12,342 nucleotides of DNA from Spirogloea muscicola. Taxonomy: Eukaryota; Streptophyta; Zygnematophyceae; Spirogloeales; Spirogloeaceae. The position numbers and the translations under genes were made by a program. The stretch spans positions 265,597-277,938 of the forward strand of contig WELB01000068.1 in the NCBI GenBank assembly GCA_009602725.1. The letters run 5' to 3'. The notes beneath the pieces were generated by a model. It did not search any database and was not told where the DNA came from. It was given only the letters and a program-made list of their open reading frames with translations. Positions 8,339 through 12,342 of this stretch are shown here, one piece after another; the stretch's first letter is position 1; each line of letters starts with the position of its first letter.

Positions 8339-9020
8339 ACAACCCAAAGACTGGAACTTGTGCATCTGGACCTGGTGGGTCCACTGCCAAGGAGCTATGG
8401 AGGGGCCCAGTACTTCTTGACCATCGTCGACGACTACAGTGACAAGGTCTGGGTCAGAACTCTTCAGCACGAGTACCAGGTGGAGGAGACTCTTCATCAC
8501 AGGGTGGCGTTGGTGGAGATCCAAGTCCCAGAGAAGCTCAAAGCTGTGAGGACAGAACATGGAGGCGAGTTCTGCAGCCTGAGCTTGGAGAGGTGGCTCA
8601 AGAGAAAAGGGGTGACACACCGAAGATCAGCCCCTTCACCCCTCAGCAGAATGGACTGGCTGAGAGGATAAATCGCACTCTTGTGGAGACAGTGAGGTGC
8701 ATGCTTCAGGAGAAGCAACTGGAGCAAGGACTGTTGGCCAAAGCTCTGCAAACAGCAGCGTTGGTGAAGAATAGGTCTCCAACCAAGGCCTCCAAGAAGA
8801 CGACTCCTGAGGGAATGTGGACCAGTCAGAAGCCAGATGTCTTCCACCTCAGAGTTTTTGGGTGCCCAGCATATGTGCTGAGGCATGGCATCCCAAGTTG
8901 GAGCCCAGAGCAGAGAAATGTATCCTGGTCGGGTATGAGGACAAAGCTTACAGACTCTGGTCCCAGGCTACCAACAAGATCATCGTCTCCAGGGAAGTGA
9001 CCTTCCAGGAGGATGCAAGA
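8339..9020 (+). other. Integrase catalytic core (rve) and C-terminal region
   Basis: LVHLDLVGPLP carries the first catalytic Asp (codon 8369). TIVDDYSDKVWV follows. The second catalytic position reads RTEHGGEF, with Glu (8555-8557) where Asp is standard. After a missing C near 8635 the third motif SPFTPQQNGLAERINRTL has its Glu at 8662. Copia-specific downstream blocks are present: KTTPEGMW, LRVFGCPAYV, then across a shift near 8888 PRAEKCILVGYEDKAYRLW and IIVSREVTF. So the DDE triad is D-E-E here and the enzyme is probably inactive apart from the frame breaks. Confidence 0.9.
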
Positions 9021-9149
9021 TCGTGAGAAGGCTGCAGGAAGCCACAGTGATTGGAGTAGTACCAGAGGTGAAGAGAACAGCTGCCGACGAGGTGAAGAGC
9101 CACAGCAACACGCTAGTGATCAAGGGAAACTACAGCCAGGTGGAGAAAA

Positions 9150-9363
9150 TAGACTAGGAGGTTGAATGTGGCCTGCCACATGACGGGAGGAAGGCCTGCA
9201 TCCTCAGGGCTAGTCAGGAATAGACCAGGAGGTTGAATGTGGCCTGCCCATTGAAGGGAGGAAGGCCTGCATCCTCAGGGCTAGTCAGGCATAGACCAGG
9301 AGGTTGAATGTGGCCTGCCCATTGAGGGGAGGAAGGCCTGCATCCTCAGGGCTAGTCAGGCAT
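9150..9363. repeat. 71-bp tandem repeat array, three units (left part)
   Basis: Units start TAGACYAGGAGGTTGAATG at 9150, 9221 and 9292, exactly 71 bases apart, each ending CCTCAGGGCTAGTCAGG. The units are nearly identical. The array is cut by the LTR at 9364-10642 and resumes beyond it. A related unit lies next to LINE 3'UTR sequence on the far side, so the array may be the 3' terminal repeat of a minus-strand LINE. Its left edge is the point where the copia reading frame ends. Confidence 0.92.
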
Positions 9364-10642
9364 TGTCGTGCCAGATGATGTCAGCTGCCAGATCACGTCG
9401 ATAAGTCAGATCAGTACGGAAGTAGGCAACGAATCAGCCTCTACGTGGTGGACACTCAAGGAAATGAGGTGAAAGTAGGTCTGCGAGAATGTAAGCAACA
9501 TAGCAACATAGCAACATTGACAGTGAAAGAGAATAACAGAATAGAAGTAACCAACAGATGACGTGGTTGGCAATTCCGAACTTGGAATTGGTTAATATCA
9601 TTATATCTCTCGAGTTCAGTAAAGATGGTTGGAAGATAAGTCACACGCTTGGAACTGCAATCGGAGACGAAGTCAAGGAACGCCGTACACGACGGATGCT
9701 GAAGCAATAATATGCAACAGCCTCTGAGCTGCTCGAGACAATGTTCGAGGCTGCACTCTGCACAAATAAGGTCGCGGTGTTCGCGGCTTACCGAGTGTGA
9801 GCCGGTATTTCGCAACCGGATGCGGAGCTCCTCGGAGTAAGGCTCTTTAGCGGAAGTTGCGCCTCGTGCCTATGCTCACGCCTTCTTGGCGTCACGCCTT
9901 CTTGGCGTGTCCCTGTACGTGCGCGCTACGCCTACTGATGCAACAGTGGCGGCGGCGACGGCAGCGGCAGCGGCGGCGGCAAAGGTTGGCAACACCCAAA
10001 GGAAGACACGGGGCTGAGTAAGCTACTCGGCCCTGGCCCTCCACACCCCTTATGCTTGGTCAGAGAGAGAAAGGAATTACATTGTTTGTTGGGGTGGGCC
10101 ATCTGGCCCATCTGGTCCCCCAGGTCTTAAGGCCAGTGTAGCCCGAGACTCGCATCTACCACTACCTACCATTTCCCCACGAATGCCTAGCCGATTCCTC
10201 TCGGCTCATCGAGGCAAATCATACCTTTGACGCGCATTCATGAGCTCTCTCGGTCTATGAGGGGCTTTGTGTGGTCTGGGTGGCAAGATGGCATTGCTCA
10301 TCGGTGTCAGTAATTTGCCATGGGCGGCATTATGCCTGCACGCCGTGGCCAGACTGGCATGGCTAGGTGATTGGGCGCCTGCGTCCGGCGGGACTGGGGC
10401 CAATTGAAGTCGAACGTCGCCGCCAAGCGTGCTTGGGCGGCATCTGGATTGAACCGTCGCCAGGTTGTACTTCGGCGACCAACGGGGCACCACTTCTGAC
10501 CAAAGCGGGTGAGAGGTCCCGGGCTCGCAATTTCTCGTCACACCAAGCTGATGGATCTATCTTGTATCTCCACGCGTGCAGCCACCTCCGCGTCCGAGTC
10601 AGCACCGACGCGAATCGACCACCGACGGGACAGCGCACGACA
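9364..10642 (+). mobile_element. Solo LTR (copy C), 1279 bp, plus orientation, inside the 71-bp array
   Basis: It begins TGTCGTGC (9364) and ends GCACGACA (10642), the same 8-bp terminal inverted repeat as copy B, and aligns with B in opposite orientation over its full length. The flanks are GCAT at 9360-9363 and GCAT at 10643-10646, a 4-bp target duplication; deleting the LTR and one GCAT rejoins a normal array unit boundary (CTAGTCAG-GCAT-AGACCAGG). It is therefore a nested insertion and not the 3' LTR of the copia element to its left. It is more diverged from B than A is. A TATA-like ATTATATC lies at about 9599-9606. No coding sequence is seen within. Confidence 0.9.
9878..9909. repeat. 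Tandem pair of short hairpins in LTR C
   Basis: ACGCCTTCTTGGCGT at 9878-9892 is followed at once by CACGCCTTCTTGGCGTG at 9893-9909. Each folds as a 5-6 bp stem with a TTCTT loop. The corresponding part of LTR B has CACGCCAACAAAGCGTGG, a single related hairpin near 5391-5409 on plus. The conservation of a hairpin at this place suggests structure in the LTR transcript, but that is inference. Confidence 0.6.
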
Positions 10643-10732
10643 GCATAGACCAGGAGGTTGAATGTGGCCTGCTTAAACCTTAAACCCATGTCATTGAGGA
10701 AGACCCTCATCCTCAGGGCTAGTCAGAGCAGA
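10643..10732. repeat. 71-bp array continuation, diverged unit (right part)
   Basis: The array resumes with the duplicated GCAT and TAGACCAGGAGGTTGAATG at 10646, continues GTGGCCTGC, then carries an insert (TTAAACCTTAAACCCATGT) before CATTGAGGAAGACCCTCATC and CTCAGGGCTAGTCAG. It is the most diverged unit and leads straight into sequence shared with LINE 3'UTR at 10785, which supports the array being part of a LINE 3' end on the minus strand. Confidence 0.8.
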
Positions 10733-10870
10733 TTACTCAGAGCATTCCGTCACCAGTCTAAGGTGGAGCGTTGTGGATCTGGGCTTAAGCTCTGCAGTTA
10801 ATGGGTAGACTTGGCTGATGGAAAGCCTTAATGCTAACCTAACCCAAGTGCAGTACGGTCGTTCCCCGGT
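10733..10870 (-). mobile_element. LINE 3'UTR segment, copy of 6152-6220 block
   Basis: 10785-10858 matches 6152-6220: TTAATGGGTAGACTTGGCTG and TGCTAACCTAACCCA versus TTAACGGGTAGACTTGGCTG and the same second block. Both are in the same orientation relative to their LINE. On minus this segment leads into the 71-bp array, giving the order 3'UTR then tandem 3' end. Similarity fades at about 10860, where unrelated sequence starts and a plus-strand LINE piece follows. Confidence 0.65.
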
Positions 10871-11039
10871 AGTTGCGTAGAGAAGCGAGGAGCATCCTAG
10901 TGGCGGCACCACAGCTCCTGTCCGCTGGTCTTGGCAGGTCACTGTTAACCTGCCCGCTGGTCAAGGATTGATCGGAGGCAGACCGGGAACAACGCAGACC
11001 TTTGGTTATCAGACTTTGGTGACCCGGCGCCGGACGCGC

Positions 11040-11361
11040 CTGGCGCAGGGCCCGGACATCCTGTAGAGAGGAGGCTGGCTACACGGTGGCCGTGGAGAAC
11101 ACTTCCATCATGCCCATCCAGCTGGGCGCGGACGGTCAGCTCCAAACTCGGCGCGCCGACCTGGTCGCCATCCCGCCCGGAGGAGGTCTCCGCATCATCG
11201 CGGATGTGGTGACTGCCGACTGTGTCGACTCCGCCAACCCCACCAGATCGGCGTCGACCGCAGGGCACGCGGTCGGCCTGGCGGCCCGTGGCAAGGAGCG
11301 TAAGTACGCCGACCACCCTGCTGGTGATGAAGTTCTGAAAGAGCTCGCGGGCTTGTCATGA
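11040..11361 (+). pseudogene. LINE ORF2 C-terminal fragment (plus strand)
   Basis: The frame EEAGYTVAVENTSIMPIQLG, TRRADLVAIPPGGG, IIADVVTADCVDSANPTRSA, TAGHAVGLAARGKERKYADH, PAGDE is the region after the reverse transcriptase in algal LINE ORF2 proteins. There a 'RADv..DvvvtD' block precedes a Lys-rich 'KerKY..hp' block. It matches the minus-strand fragment at the window's right end (DVVTTDVVDRSN, SASRAGHAASKAA, KHSDHPSADE). After PAGDE (about 11325) similarity stops and the frame closes with TGA at 11359. Upstream of 11060 the frame is unclear. It is a truncated piece in inverted orientation to its neighbours. Confidence 0.7.
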
Positions 11362-11755
11362 AATATCATGTTGGTGGCTTATTCATGTCGGTCTGACCAG
11401 GCATGTGAGGTGGCACCACACACGGACAACGGAGGCACGTTACCTATCTATTACTGTAAACCAGAATTCGCAAACACGGCACCTCTAGCTCAACTCCGGT
11501 CGAGTAAGTGTGGATTTGCTCTTGAAAACCGTCGATGTCATATCAAACAGGCCAACCCCATCCGACAATCTCAACCACTCAAACACCCGTGCGTATCTAC
11601 CGCTGGGCCGTAGATTTGGCATCTGAGAGGCAGCCCCAGCCTACCGCCCGAAACCGCTCAAAAAGCCCGAAGAGAAGCCGAAAAGCCCTTCAAGCCCGCT
11701 CCGAAGGGGATGACCCACCTTGACGAGCGACGGCGGGTACCGGCCAGGCTAGCGG
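11362..11755. other. Unassigned interval between two LINE fragments
   Basis: About 390 bases without a convincing gene. The right part (11650-11715) is rich in repeated AAAAGCCCGAAG / GCCGAAAAGCCC, that is GGCTTTTCGG on minus, and may be 3'UTR of the minus-strand LINE. The left part from 11362 has no similarity that I can see to anything else in the window. Confidence 0.4.
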
Positions 11756-12342
11756 CGGGTAAAGAAAGAAGTGGCACTCCCAATGGGGGCAAGGGCTGCG
11801 AAAAGCCAGCCCAAAAAGAATGCACAAAGGTTCAGAGGGCCTAAGAGCGGTGAGCAGCTACAAAGGGGCCTGAGGATGCAATGGTAAAACAGGGGGAGGA
11901 TGGATCACTCTATAAGTACGAGTGAGGAGCCTCAGATCCGACAGACTAGCTGCCGGGAAGCTATCACCCTGACGAAAGCCAGAGCCCGCAGCGAGAGCAC
12001 GGCCAGCTCGCAGATGCAGAGCGTGGGCCATGGACCGCTGCAGGGATACAGAGAGGCGCATCCGATATACCTGAGCCCACGAGCCCGCGGCGTTGAAGTC
12101 GGCTGGCTCGCCGCGTCTGCGGGACACAGCCCGCCGCGCAAGCCTAGCCAATAGGTCAAGCCACTGGGACCCGAGAGCCCCGTGCACGTCCACAGCCAAG
12201 GGGACGAACTCGTCGGCAGATGGGTGGTCGGAGTGCTTGGCCGCCTTGCAGCGAGCGGCCTTCGAGGCAGCGTGGCCGGCCCGCGAGGCAGAGAGCCCCA
12301 GGTTGGAGCGGTCGACCACATCGGTGGTGACTACATCGGCTA
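11756..12342 (-). pseudogene. LINE ORF2 C-terminus and start of 3'UTR (minus strand), runs off the window
   Basis: On minus from 12342 the frame reads ADVVTTDVVDRSNLGLSASR, AGHAASKAARCKAAKHSDHP, SADEFVPLAVDVHGALGSQW, LDLLARLARRAVS, then WAQVYRMRLSVSLQRSMAHA, and closes with TAG at 11860-11858. 'FVPLAV..hG.lG....ll..la..' followed by a helix-rich end is characteristic of LINE ORF2 C-termini in green algae, downstream of the reverse transcriptase. The frame is open over at least 160 codons, the longest undamaged coding stretch in the window, so this copy may be younger. The RT and endonuclease, if present, lie beyond 12342. The 3'UTR (11765-11857) matches 6305-6420. Confidence 0.78.

Larger units (their letters stand above)
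6834..9157 (+). pseudogene. Decayed Ty1/copia-type gag-pol (gag, protease, integrase), lacking RT and RNase H
   Basis: Read across shifts, the polyprotein starts MAIERSKGTEFLLWNWRM at 6834. It then shows gag (LLKARDLWDVV, AWRTLCNIYEKKS, DHISNIQGIMKELRAAD), a CCHC zinc knuckle, aspartic protease, GAG-pre-integrase and integrase. Protease before integrase, followed normally by RT, is the copia order. At least nine 1-nt shifts are needed (near 6886, 7257, 7433, 7858, 8039, 8192, 8635, 8888, 9022), and TAG at 7284-7286 sits where GAG (Glu) is expected. After integrase, a frame with IVRRLQEATVIGVV runs to VEKID and TAG at 9155-9157, where the 71-bp array starts. No RT motif follows anywhere downstream, so the element is truncated. 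Not mobile. Confidence 0.88.

Noticed and set aside
9150-9363. CRISPR-like array
   Set aside because: The whole 71-bp unit is repeated with no unique spacers, in a eukaryotic retrotransposon context.
9364-10642. Reading LTR C as the 3' LTR of the copia element at 6834-9157
   Set aside because: It is flanked by a GCAT duplication and interrupts a tandem array in exact register, and no matching 5' LTR lies before gag.

Overview
The window is eukaryotic DNA from a transposon-rich nuclear locus. A chlorophyte green alga of the Chlamydomonas/volvocalean kind is the best guess. The reasons are short GT-AG introns in one gene, a VASPPPPP-type proline linker of the sort common in volvocalean extracellular proteins, GC-rich microsatellites and LINE ORF2 C-termini of an algal type. 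The taxon is inferred; no rRNA, tRNA or organellar marker is present.

Region by region: (1) 1-220 is a 123-base pure A run followed by a purine/GGC-rich stretch. (2) 319-4221, minus strand, is an eight-exon relic of a secreted ExeM/NucH-like nuclease: lamin-tail domain, proline linker, OB-like domain, then an endonuclease/exonuclease/phosphatase (EEP) domain. All seven introns have GT-AG ends and the phases fit once single-base shifts are allowed, but the coding sequence carries about seven 1-nt shifts and a stop, and three of four catalytic motifs are substituted. (3) 4222-4468 is a truncated LTR fragment directly against the first recognisable exon. (4) 4469-4669 together with 6068-6493 is a LINE 3'-end region (minus) split by a 1398-bp solo LTR at 4670-6067 with a GGGG target duplication. 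(5) About 6494-9157, plus strand, is a decayed Ty1/copia-type gag-protease-integrase region. It stops after integrase, so reverse transcriptase and RNase H are absent. (6) 9150-9363 and 10643-10732 are a 71-bp tandem array, interrupted by a second solo LTR (9364-10642, 1279 bp, plus, GCAT target duplication). (7) 10733-12342 holds LINE remnants in both orientations: a 3'UTR piece and the ORF2 C-terminus on minus, and a homologous C-terminal piece on plus.

No gene here looks intact. The main story is layering: a nuclease gene truncated by an LTR fragment, a copia element cut off at a LINE-type 3' array, and two solo LTRs of a family with TGTCGTGC...GCACGACA ends and 4-bp target duplications inserted later. 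The many single-base shifts, in host gene and transposon alike, leave open whether part of the decay is assembly error.
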